Shown here piece by piece: positions 18,575 through 26,866 of a stretch of DNA of 64,000 nt. The DNA comes from an uncultured Alphaproteobacteria bacterium (lineage in GTDB: Bacteria; Pseudomonadota; Alphaproteobacteria; Rhodobacterales; Rhodobacteraceae). The stretch's first letter is position 1. Every line of letters starts with the position of its first letter. Position numbers and translations under genes: made by a program. Location of the stretch: the NCBI GenBank assembly GCA_902556405.1, contig CACDWF010000002.1:97421-161420 (forward strand), read 5' to 3'. The notes beneath the pieces were generated by a model that saw only the letters and a program-made list of their open reading frames with translations, searched no databases and was not told where the DNA came from.

Positions 18575-20737
18575 ATGATTAGTGCGGAAAGTTTTTTTGA
18601 AAGAGACCTGGTTCTCATCGGAGCGGGGCATACAAATTGTCTGTTTTTGAAAATGTGGGCAATGAAGAGTAATCCTTCTATTCGAGTGACACTAATAAAT
18701 CCAGATCCTATTTCCTCTTATACCGGCATGCTACCTGCTCTGGTAGCTGGTTTATGTGCCAAATCAGATGCTCAAATAAATTTATTCAGTTTGTGTAGAG
18801 CTACAGAAACAAGATTAATTATCGATACTGTTAAAAAAATCGATAAGAAAAAAAGTCAAATTATGTGTAAGACTGGGAGGATTGTAAACTTTGATCTCCT
18901 ATCCATAAATATTGGATCTAACTCCGTCCCTTTAATAAATGGGTTTAAAAAATTTGGATGCAGTGTTCGGCCTCTAGCTGCATTTCAAGAGCGTTGGGAA
19001 AACTTTTTGGAGTCCATTAATGAAAAATCGTCTCCGGTTATTTGTGTTGTTGGGGGAGGCCTAGCAGCAATTGAGTTGAGTTTCGCGATGGATATACGAT
19101 TGAAAAAGACTGAATTAGAAGATTTCAAGATTAAAATTTTTGAAAGTGGTAAAGCTTTTGAAAAATTGAGCCCAAATCAGCAAAGATATTTGAAAAACAA
19201 AGCCAAGCTACGAAAAATTGAAATAATTGAAAACACTACTATAAAAGAAGTTTCAAATAATGGATTAATACAAGAAAACGGTAACTTGGTTCATGCAAAT
19301 TTTATTATTTCTTGTATAGGACCTCAACCAAATGATTTGTTTAAAAAGTCAAAAATTGAAAACAAAGATGGATATGTTTGCGTCGACGAAACGCTAAGAG
19401 TTATAGGTTTTCAAAATGCGTTTGCAGTTGGTGATTGTGCACATTTCCCTTCTAAAGCTGTAGATAAGTCAGGAGTTTATGCAGTTAGGCAAGCACCAAT
19501 TCTTTATAAAAATATCCTTAAGCTTTTTAAGAACAAGCAGCTAATTCGATTTAAACCTCAAAGTGATTATTTAAAGCTGATTGTCTATGAAGGTGGATCA
19601 GCGATTTTTCTTAGAAATGGGGTTGCCTTTTCAGCAAAATGGGTTTGGGCATTAAAAAGTTTTATCGATAAAAAGTTTATAAAGAATTTTAAAAAACTCA
19701 GTGAGACGGTCACTAAAGATATGGAAAACGCGCGAAGCAATAACCAAAAAATGCTTTGTGGTGGCTGTGGCTCGAAAGTCGGAAATGTTATTTTGGAGTC
19801 TTCATTAAGAAAGTTATCAGATCCTAGCTCAAAACATATTGTTAGTAAAATAGGAGATGACGCAGCAATTATAAAATTTAATTCCTTGTTTCAAGCTTTG
19901 ACGACCGATCATCTTAGGTCATTCACAAAGGATGCATGGCTTCAAAGTAAAATAACGGCGACTCACGCTTTGGGTGATATTTGGGCAATGGGATCCAATC
20001 CCGAAATCGCTCTCACAAATATTATTATTCCAGAGTCCTCCAACGACATACAAAAGCGAACAATCGAAGAAATTATAGATGGGGCCAATAGTGTTTTTGG
20101 TGCTGAGGGAGTAAAGATAGTGGGCGGTCATACCTCTTTAGGAAAAGAGCTAGTGATCGGGTTCACGTTGGGAGGTTTTTCCAAAAACCAACCTAAGACT
20201 GTCGATAAGGCAAGCGTAGGTGATCAAATAATATTAACAAAACCATTAGGCTCTGGAGTTTTATTGGCAGGGGAAATGCGTTTTGAAGGTGAAGGGCAGG
20301 ATCTAAAAAATCTTTTTGATGCAATGTCTAAGTCACAAAGTTCTATCGCAAATGTGTTGAGGAAAGTTGCAAACTCGATGACGGATATCACTGGATTTGG
20401 CTTAGGTGGCCACCTTCTAAACATAGTTTCAAAGTCTAACGTAGGAGCAAAACTATATTTGGATCAGATACCAGTATACCCTGGTGCCAATAATCTAATA
20501 GCCAAAGATATTAGGTCTTCGATTTTCGAGAACAATTATATGTATTCTGAGAGAATGATTATTAAAACAACAGCGAATACAGATATCCTTTTTGATCCCC
20601 AAACATCCGGTCCATTACTTGCTACCGTTCCGAAGAGCAAAGTAAAGGGTATTATTACATCTGGTGAAGAGTTGGGTTTTGAGTTTAAAGTAATAGGCGA
20701 ATTGACAAATGGAAAGCCCTACATAGAGGTATTATAG
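18575..20737 (+). CDS. selD: Selenide, water dikinase SelD fused to a flavoprotein oxidoreductase
   Basis: Two-part protein of 720 residues. Residues 1-380 are a pyridine-nucleotide-disulfide/NDH-2-like flavoprotein: FAD motif LIGAGHTNCLF, NAD motif VVGGGLAAIELSF and FAVGDCAHFP. Residues about 390-720 are SelD, which makes selenophosphate from selenide and ATP. The catalytic Cys/Lys segment KMLCGGCGSKVG begins near residue 393, followed by KIGDDAAI and ITGFGLGGHLLN. The active site uses Cys, not selenocysteine. Such fusions are known in bacteria, and the flavoprotein half is thought to supply reduced selenium. Its stop overlaps the convergent mnmH, which uses its product. Confidence 0.95.
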   Translation: MISAESFFERDLVLIGAGHTNCLFLKMWAMKSNPSIRVTLINPDPISSYTGMLPALVAGLCAKSDAQINLFSLCRATETRLIIDTVKKIDKKKSQIMCKTGRIVNFDLLSINIGSNSVPLINGFKKFGCSVRPLAAFQERWENFLESINEKSSPVICVVGGGLAAIELSFAMDIRLKKTELEDFKIKIFESGKAFEKLSPNQQRYLKNKAKLRKIEIIENTTIKEVSNNGLIQENGNLVHANFIISCIGPQPNDLFKKSKIENKDGYVCVDETLRVIGFQNAFAVGDCAHFPSKAVDKSGVYAVRQAPILYKNILKLFKNKQLIRFKPQSDYLKLIVYEGGSAIFLRNGVAFSAKWVWALKSFIDKKFIKNFKKLSETVTKDMENARSNNQKMLCGGCGSKVGNVILESSLRKLSDPSSKHIVSKIGDDAAIIKFNSLFQALTTDHLRSFTKDAWLQSKITATHALGDIWAMGSNPEIALTNIIIPESSNDIQKRTIEEIIDGANSVFGAEGVKIVGGHTSLGKELVIGFTLGGFSKNQPKTVDKASVGDQIILTKPLGSGVLLAGEMRFEGEGQDLKNLFDAMSKSQSSIANVLRKVANSMTDITGFGLGGHLLNIVSKSNVGAKLYLDQIPVYPGANNLIAKDIRSSIFENNYMYSERMIIKTTANTDILFDPQTSGPLLATVPKSKVKGIITSGEELGFEFKVIGELTNGKPYIEVL

Positions 20738-21832
20738 AGTGTTCATTCTATTATTTGCTGTTTGTAATATTCTATCCACCATTAAACTTAGCCCCTTTTT
20801 GGAAATATCATCTAATCTTAGGGTAGCAAATACTTCTTTTTCCTCTCTTAAGAGTCCCCGTTTGTATCTGGGGTCATAATGCTTTTCTATCAATTGTTTT
20901 GCGAGTTCAATAAACTCTTTATTTTTCGCCATTTGTAACCAACTTTCTACAACTTTACGTCCAGCTATGGTCGAGAGGCTCGTAATCTGTTTTTCTAATA
21001 AATCTAGATCACGTGTTATTTCTGAATATTCTTCAACTAAAAATTGTGCCCTCTGTTCAACTGCAGCCGATATTTCAATTTGTGGAGAGCTTTTCATTAA
21101 CTTCCAAAATTCTTTAGGTATATGCAAGTTTCCAATTTTATTGGATTCTGCTTCAACAAATATAGGTTCACCAGTTTTGAGATTTTTTACTTTATCATAA
21201 ATCAAAGTTTCGAATAATTTTTGAGATGGTTGTTTCTGACCTTGTGATCCAAATACTGACCCTTTATGATTAGCTAGGCTTTCCAAGTCGATCGTTTGCC
21301 CATTTCTTTCTTCTATTAAATTAAGCATTTTTGTTTTTGCTGTACCCGTATTACCCGTTATTAGTATTAGAAAGTAATTTTCTATATTGTTATTTAGGAA
21401 TTCACCGACATGTTTTCGAAATGATTTATAGCCTCCATCCACTACTCCTACATTCCATCCTATTTGGTCAAGTACAGTTGCAAAGGCATAGGATCGCTGT
21501 CCACCTCGCCAACAGTAGATTAAAGGGAGCCAATCTCGTTTTTTTTCTCGAATATTCTCTTTTAAATGATTTGAAATGTTTTCTGAGATAAGAGCAGCAC
21601 CTAATTTTTTTGCTTCAAACTTACTATTTTGCTTATATATGGTGCCTACCATCTCACGCTCTTTATCAGAAAGAACCGGTAAATTAATTGCGCCAGGTAT
21701 ATGATCAACCTCATACTCGGATGGCGACCGAACATCTATTACATCATCGAGTTTTTTCAAGTCGATAGCGGAAAAACTTATACGTTTAATTGCCATATCT
21801 TTATTAATGCCTCTTTTAAAATCTTTCAACAT
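20732..21832 (-). CDS. mnmH: tRNA 2-selenouridine synthase MnmH (SelU/YbbB)
   Basis: Uses selenophosphate to turn 2-thiouridine at tRNA position 34 into 2-selenouridine. An N-terminal rhodanese domain (about 13-135) carries the active Cys in YCWRGGQRS; a P-loop domain follows with TGNTGTAKT near residue 160. Length 366 is normal. The start is unsure: ATG at 21832 or the in-frame ATG at 21796 (MAIKRISF), which removes 12 residues before the rhodanese fold. It is convergent with the SelD fusion and overlaps it by 6 bases. No selA, selB or tRNA-Sec is present here. Confidence 0.95.
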   Translation of the reverse strand: MLKDFKRGINKDMAIKRISFSAIDLKKLDDVIDVRSPSEYEVDHIPGAINLPVLSDKEREMVGTIYKQNSKFEAKKLGAALISENISNHLKENIREKKRDWLPLIYCWRGGQRSYAFATVLDQIGWNVGVVDGGYKSFRKHVGEFLNNNIENYFLILITGNTGTAKTKMLNLIEERNGQTIDLESLANHKGSVFGSQGQKQPSQKLFETLIYDKVKNLKTGEPIFVEAESNKIGNLHIPKEFWKLMKSSPQIEISAAVEQRAQFLVEEYSEITRDLDLLEKQITSLSTIAGRKVVESWLQMAKNKEFIELAKQLIEKHYDPRYKRGLLREEKEVFATLRLDDISKKGLSLMVDRILQTANNRMNTL

Positions 21833-21888
21833 GATGTGCTGCTATTAGATTAGTATTAACTTAGGCGAAAAAATTGGAGGATACAAAA

Positions 21889-22425
21889 ATGTTTTCAAAT
21901 TTACGAAGAGTTGTAACTGGAAATGATGCAAGTGGAAAATCGTTGATAACGTTTGATGGCCCACCCCCTGCGTCCTATGAAATGGGTGCAGGAGGACTTT
22001 ATGAATTATGGGACTCTGCAGGAAATGGCCTAAATTCGAAGGATAATCTTGATCGTGGGCTAGGAAAAGTAGTTCTCGGTCCACAATCTGGGGGAGTAAA
22101 ATTTCGGTATTTCGCAATAGCGCCAACTCCAGAGGGGATCTCGAATGATGAGTTAAATAAAATGTTTGCTAAAGTATTTGGAGATATTAATGCGGCCGAT
22201 GATCGTGTGGATGTAACTCGGCATCCTGGAATGCATAAAACTAAAACATTGGACTATATAATCCTCCTTAAAGGAACTGCTAAATTAATTCTAGATAATG
22301 ATGAAACCGATCTTAAGCCCTTTGATGTTTTAGTACAAAGGTCTACTAACCATGCTTGGGTATGCACCAGTCAGGACCCTGCTTTATTCATAGCTGTACT
22401 TATAGCAACCGAAGTAGATATCTAA
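21889..22425 (+). CDS. Cupin-domain protein
   Basis: A small protein of about 178 residues with a C-terminal cupin barrel: HPGMHKTKTLDYIILLKG, LDNDETDLKPFDVLVQRS and NHAWVC. The barrel has His residues for one metal site. I took the ATG at 21889 because GGAGG lies 8 bases before it; an upstream in-frame TTG at 21874 lies across that site. It is 104 bases before the TRAP operon and may belong to the same catabolic unit. Its function is unknown; proteins of this type are often dioxygenase- or isomerase-like. Confidence 0.82.
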   Translation: MFSNLRRVVTGNDASGKSLITFDGPPPASYEMGAGGLYELWDSAGNGLNSKDNLDRGLGKVVLGPQSGGVKFRYFAIAPTPEGISNDELNKMFAKVFGDINAADDRVDVTRHPGMHKTKTLDYIILLKGTAKLILDNDETDLKPFDVLVQRSTNHAWVCTSQDPALFIAVLIATEVDI

Positions 22426-22529
22426 ATCACCCTTCCTTTTGGTTTTATTGAATGAAGATTTGTTTTTACATTGTGTCAATTTGTCGCTAACTTTTTAAAT
22501 ATAAGAACAAATATAAAAGGGGGAGAACG

Positions 22530-23591
22530 ATGAAAAAACTAATTTTTGGAATTTTTTCTGTAGTAATCATTTCTATTACTTCACATCTAGCGGTAGCTAA
22601 AGAGATAAGTGTTACTTATGTTGCTGGACATCCACCGGTATTCAGATGGGTGAAACACGTAAACCAAACATTTATTCCAGCCGTGAACAAATCTTTGGAG
22701 GGTAGCGGCCATTCTATTAAATGGAGTGAGCAATATGGGGGTTCCTTGGCAAAGGTTGGAGATGAGCTTGAAGCGGTTGAAGAAGGGTTGGCTGAGTTAG
22801 GAGGAATATCAAGTTTATTTGACCCTGCTAAACTAGCGGTGCAAAACGTCACTTATTATTCTCCTTTTGTTTCAAGTAACGTTGACAAAGTATCCGAGTT
22901 AATGACAAGAATGCAGTTCGAGAACAAAGATATGAAGGCAGCTTGGGAAGCGAATGGATTAATTCAGCTAGGTGGTTCAATTGCAATCGATGATTACTTA
23001 CTAATGACTACATTTCCCGTTAACTCAATCGATGATTTGAAAGGTAGGAAAATTGGCGCTCCTGGACCCGCAGTTACTTGGTTGAAAGGTACTGGTGCTG
23101 TTGGTGTGTCTGGTAATTTAACAACATATAACAATGAGATTAAAGCTGGGGTTTATGATGGCGTTATAGTTTTCGCCTCAGCAGCGCTACCAGGAAAATT
23201 GCATGAAGTAGCCCCCTATATCACCAAAATGGGATTTGGAGCGCAATATGCGGGCTCTATTGCCGCTAATAAAGATTGGTTTGAGTCACAACCACAAATA
23301 GTCCAAAAAGCTTTAATTGATGCAGGAGAAACTTATCGGGTTGCCTATCAAAAAGATCTCGGGGCGTCGGTAGCTAAGTTTCTTTCAATTATGGAGTCGC
23401 AGGGAGCAAAAATATCTGAGGCCAGTGACAGTATGAGAGAAAGGTGGGCTGCTGGTATGGATAATGTAGCCATGGAATGGGCAAAAAAGCTAGATTCTTC
23501 TGGTGTGAATGGAACTGCAGTTCTAAAAGCCTATATGGACACGATGAGGTCAGCTGGTGCTAACCCAGTACGTAACTGGGATAAAGAGTAG
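22530..23591 (+). CDS. dctP: TRAP transporter substrate-binding protein DctP
   Basis: Periplasmic binding protein of a tripartite ATP-independent importer for organic acids. A signal peptide covers residues 1-23 (ending SHLAVA). The family helix GRKIGAPGPAVTWLKGTG, with its neighbouring YDGVIVF, is clear; 353 residues is typical. AAAGGGGGAG gives a strong ribosome site before the ATG. A stable hairpin follows the gene, so it is probably made in excess over the membrane subunits. The substrate cannot be read from sequence. Confidence 0.93.
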   Translation: MKKLIFGIFSVVIISITSHLAVAKEISVTYVAGHPPVFRWVKHVNQTFIPAVNKSLEGSGHSIKWSEQYGGSLAKVGDELEAVEEGLAELGGISSLFDPAKLAVQNVTYYSPFVSSNVDKVSELMTRMQFENKDMKAAWEANGLIQLGGSIAIDDYLLMTTFPVNSIDDLKGRKIGAPGPAVTWLKGTGAVGVSGNLTTYNNEIKAGVYDGVIVFASAALPGKLHEVAPYITKMGFGAQYAGSIAANKDWFESQPQIVQKALIDAGETYRVAYQKDLGASVAKFLSIMESQGAKISEASDSMRERWAAGMDNVAMEWAKKLDSSGVNGTAVLKAYMDTMRSAGANPVRNWDKE

Positions 23592-23600
23592 AGACGCTTT

Positions 23601-23634
23601 GAAAGAGGGTTCCCTTATATGGGGAGCCTCTTTC
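23601..23634 (+). terminator. Hairpin after dctP
   Basis: GAAAGAGG (23601-23608) pairs with CCTCTTTC (23627-23634). A second set of pairs, TTCCC with GGGGA, sits inside a single G-G mismatch, giving about 13 paired bases and a short AT loop. TTTCTT follows. It resembles an intrinsic terminator or attenuator between the binding protein and dctQ. Confidence 0.75.
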
Positions 23635-23653
23635 TTTCTTCCATTAATTTAAA

Positions 23654-24208
23654 ATGAAAATTGCTTATCAAAAGCTCTTTGAGAAAATAGAAATATTTTC
23701 AGATGCAATTACTCAGACGTTTAATATTGCTGGGACGTTATTGATTGTTTTTGTCATGGTTATCGTAAACATAGATGTTATTGGACGTGAGCTATTTCTG
23801 GTTCCGGTAGCAGGGGTACCTATGATGGTATCGATGTCAATTGTTGCAATAGTATTTTTACAAACGCCTCAAACATTTAAGCAAGGTAGGCTTACACAAA
23901 ATAGTGCCATACTGGATACAATTGGGAAAAAGAGTCCTGCTGCAAGATTAGGAATAGAACTTATCTTTAGCGCAGCAGCGTTCTATTTAATACTACAAAT
24001 ATTTTTAGCAACATTTCCTTTATTTAAAAAAGCTTGGGTGAGAAATACATATGAGGGAACTATTGGGGATTTCACAGCACCAATTTGGCCAATCAAATTT
24101 ATAATTCTCTTGGGATGTGCTTTGTTAATGGTACAAATTTTTTTATTCTTCATGAAAAAGGTTCTTGTATTTTTGCATAAAGAAGGAACAAAAAATGAGC
24201 CCATTTGA
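23654..24208 (+). CDS. dctQ: TRAP transporter small permease DctQ
   Basis: A 184-residue membrane protein with four predicted helices; it is the small subunit that pairs with DctM. The segment VNIDVIGRELFLVPVAGVPMM is typical of DctQ, whose family has a conserved D...R motif after helix 1. It lies 62 bases after dctP, behind a hairpin, and its end overlaps dctM by 14 bases. Confidence 0.9.
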   Translation: MKIAYQKLFEKIEIFSDAITQTFNIAGTLLIVFVMVIVNIDVIGRELFLVPVAGVPMMVSMSIVAIVFLQTPQTFKQGRLTQNSAILDTIGKKSPAARLGIELIFSAAAFYLILQIFLATFPLFKKAWVRNTYEGTIGDFTAPIWPIKFIILLGCALLMVQIFLFFMKKVLVFLHKEGTKNEPI

Positions 24209-25508
24209 AATAGGTCTATATTCGCTAGGTGCAACAGTAATTTTGGTTTACCTAGGATTTTGGGTTCCATTTGCTTTAATGCTTTCATCATACGTAGGTG
24301 TTTGGTTAATAAAAGATTCTTCTATTTTGGCAGGGAAATTATTGGCTCTAGCTGCCTCAGAAAGTATCTCAAGCTACTTCTTCGGTGTTGTACCCCTGTT
24401 CGTCTTTATGGGGAATGTAGTCTCAGCGACCGGCATGGGTGAAGATGCCTATGATGTCGCAAATCAAGCATTCAGAAAAATAAGGGGTGGATTGGCGATT
24501 GGAACCGTTGGGGCAAACGCAGTTTTTGCTGCTATCACAGGTATCTCTATTGCATCAGCAGCAGTTTTCACAAAAATTGCTGTACCGCACATGATAAAAT
24601 TTGGCTACTCTCCGAGGTTTTCGGTTGGTGTTGTAGCCGGATCTTCCGTTCTAGGAATGTTGATACCGCCAAGTTTACTCCTGATTTTATATGGGATACT
24701 AACCGAACAATCCATTGGTGATTTATTTATAGCGGCAATTATCCCTGGTATTTTATTGGCGATGGTTTTTGGTTTTGGCATTTTGTTACTAAGTTTTTTC
24801 TGGCCATCGTTTGTTCATTCCAAAAAAGAAAATTCTAAACCAGATTTGCAGCTAATGAAACTAAGAGAGTTTTTACAAAAAGGAGCACCTTTAGTTATAT
24901 TAATTGTTGTTGTTTTAGGAGGAATTTACGGAGGTTTTTTTACTCCTATAGAGGCAGGGGCCATCGGGAGTTTTGGAGCAGTATTAATTGGTTTGATCAA
25001 ACGTAGATTATCGCTAGCAACTCTTTGGGAAGTTTTAGTTGAAACTGGCTATATAACGGCAGCAATCTCATTTTTAATAATTGCGGCTCAAATGTATGCG
25101 AGAATGTTGGCGCTTTCAGGCATGCCATCAGAGTTTGGATCATTCGTTGTAAGTTCAGAATTCAGTATTATGTCTATGATACTTTTATATATACTCTTAG
25201 TTATTTTAATGGGAACGATACTAGATAGTGGGTCAATAATGTTAATCCTAGTTCCACTAATGTATCCGATTTTAGTCACTTTAAACATAGATCTCATCTG
25301 GTTTGGAATTGTAACGGTTATTGCGGTCGAAGTAGGTCTATTAACCCCTCCATTAGGAATTTCCGTGTTTGTAATAAAGTCATCTCTTGATGATAAGTCT
25401 ATTACACTGGGCGACATCTTTATTGGCGCCTTTCCTTTTGCTATTATGATGATTGCCGTCTTGTTTTTAGTTTTAGCATTTCCACAATTGACTACATTTT
25501 TATTATAA
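24195..25508 (+). CDS. dctM: TRAP transporter large permease DctM
   Basis: The transport channel of the TRAP system, about 437 residues with about twelve helices. Family motifs include FFGVVPLFVFMGNVVSATGM, ITGISIASAAVF, VAGSSVLGMLIPPSLLLILYG and GILLTPPLG-like VGLLTPPLGISVFV. I place the start at the ATG at 24195, which has AGAAGGA upstream and overlaps the end of dctQ. An upstream frame from 24165 would add ten residues with no ribosome site. Confidence 0.93.
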   Translation: MSPFEIGLYSLGATVILVYLGFWVPFALMLSSYVGVWLIKDSSILAGKLLALAASESISSYFFGVVPLFVFMGNVVSATGMGEDAYDVANQAFRKIRGGLAIGTVGANAVFAAITGISIASAAVFTKIAVPHMIKFGYSPRFSVGVVAGSSVLGMLIPPSLLLILYGILTEQSIGDLFIAAIIPGILLAMVFGFGILLLSFFWPSFVHSKKENSKPDLQLMKLREFLQKGAPLVILIVVVLGGIYGGFFTPIEAGAIGSFGAVLIGLIKRRLSLATLWEVLVETGYITAAISFLIIAAQMYARMLALSGMPSEFGSFVVSSEFSIMSMILLYILLVILMGTILDSGSIMLILVPLMYPILVTLNIDLIWFGIVTVIAVEVGLLTPPLGISVFVIKSSLDDKSITLGDIFIGAFPFAIMMIAVLFLVLAFPQLTTFLL

Positions 25509-25517
25509 GGAGAAGTA

Positions 25518-26294
25518 ATGACAAAAAAAATTATTGATCTTTCAGTTGCATTAGAAACTGGCATTATCTCTGATCCTCCAATGGCATTACCAAAAATTGA
25601 GTATATAGATCATACAAATTCTGCTGAACAAATATGTTCATTCTTTCCAGGGCTTACCAAGGATGATCTGCCTGGAGGTGAGGGATGGGCAGTTGAGCAA
25701 TTATCTGTAAGCACCCACAACGGAACTCATTTGGATGCGCCTTATCACTTTCATTCAACTATGGATGGAGGAAAAAAGTCGATGACTATTGACGAAGTCC
25801 CACTGGAATGGTGCTTCAATGCTGGGGTAAAGTTTGACTTTCGCCATATGGAAGATGGTTATGTTGTTACGCCCAATGATATTAAAGATGAACTGCAAAG
25901 AATTGAGTATGAGATTAAACCTTTCGACATAGTTCTCGTAAATACTTCTGCAGGAGAACGATATGGTGAAGATGATTATTTAGTTAAGGGGTGCGGTATT
26001 GGACGAGATGCTACTCTTTTTTTGTTAGAAAAAGGTGTCAAGATTACTGGTACAGATGCATGGAGCTGGGATGCCCCTTTTGTTTATACAGCAGAAAAAT
26101 ATAAAACTACAAAAGACCCCTCAATTATCTGGGAGGGTCATAGAGCGGGAATGGAAAAAGCATACTGTCATATGGAAAAGTTAAGTTCACTAGAAAAATT
26201 ACCAGATTATGGATTCACGGTCTCCTGTTTCCCATTTAAAATAAAAAAGGCATCCGCAGGCTTCATTCGAGCCGTTGCCATATTAGATTATTAG
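25518..26294 (+). CDS. Cyclase-family metal-dependent hydrolase (kynurenine formamidase / isatin hydrolase fold)
   Basis: A 258-residue protein of the cyclase family, which uses Mn or Zn to hydrolyse amides, lactams or related bonds. The signature HNGTHLDAPYHF near residue 73 supplies metal ligands. The start MTKKIIDLSVALETG is also typical. Known members include kynurenine formamidase and isatin hydrolase; the sequence does not decide between them. It starts 9 bases after dctM, so the imported organic compound is probably its substrate. An OsmC protein follows after 8 bases. Confidence 0.88.
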   Translation: MTKKIIDLSVALETGIISDPPMALPKIEYIDHTNSAEQICSFFPGLTKDDLPGGEGWAVEQLSVSTHNGTHLDAPYHFHSTMDGGKKSMTIDEVPLEWCFNAGVKFDFRHMEDGYVVTPNDIKDELQRIEYEIKPFDIVLVNTSAGERYGEDDYLVKGCGIGRDATLFLLEKGVKITGTDAWSWDAPFVYTAEKYKTTKDPSIIWEGHRAGMEKAYCHMEKLSSLEKLPDYGFTVSCFPFKIKKASAGFIRAVAILDY

Positions 26295-26302
26295 AGAAAA
26301 AA

Positions 26303-26809
26303 ATGAGTGATCCAATTAATCTAAGAGAAATGCCAGATCAAGCACAGGTTATATTTAAATGTAATGGAAAACCAGTTGGGAAAATGCGTAACGAACTTAC
26401 AGTGGATATGGTATCTCCATTAAAAGAAACATTTGAATTAGCAACTGATGAGGGGAGTTTTCATGGCGGAGATTCTACAGCGCCTCCACCACTAGCTTTA
26501 TTTATTGCTAGTATCACAGGGTGTATCATGACCCAAATCAGAGCTTTTTCTAAAAGAATGAAAATACAAGTAGAAGATCTTAATGTCGAAACAAAAGTTA
26601 CATGGAATTGGAAAAAAGTTGAAAACATCTATGAAACTTCACCAGAGAAACTTGAGATGAATATTTATATTGATAGCTCAGAAAGTTTAGAAAGGGTAAA
26701 AGCACTAGTGCAGGCTTCAAAAAAAGGATGCTTTATAGAGCAGACATTAAGCCAAAAAAATACAATCAATCATAAGTTGAAAATACAGGATAAGTGGCTT
26801 GACATTTAA
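26303..26809 (+). CDS. OsmC/Ohr-family protein
   Basis: A 168-residue OsmC-fold protein. The motif PPPLALFIASITGCIMTQIRAF contains one conserved Cys, and a second Cys is in KGCFIEQTLS, in the spacing of peroxiredoxin-like OsmC proteins. These enzymes reduce organic hydroperoxides by a Cys pair. Its position at the end of a TRAP and cyclase operon suggests a role tied to that substrate rather than a general osmotic response. Confidence 0.87.
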   Translation: MSDPINLREMPDQAQVIFKCNGKPVGKMRNELTVDMVSPLKETFELATDEGSFHGGDSTAPPPLALFIASITGCIMTQIRAFSKRMKIQVEDLNVETKVTWNWKKVENIYETSPEKLEMNIYIDSSESLERVKALVQASKKGCFIEQTLSQKNTINHKLKIQDKWLDI

Positions 26810-26866
26810 CAAGTGCTGATGACTGATGAAAGCTAATGTCAAATAATTAATAAAAGTTGTTTATTT

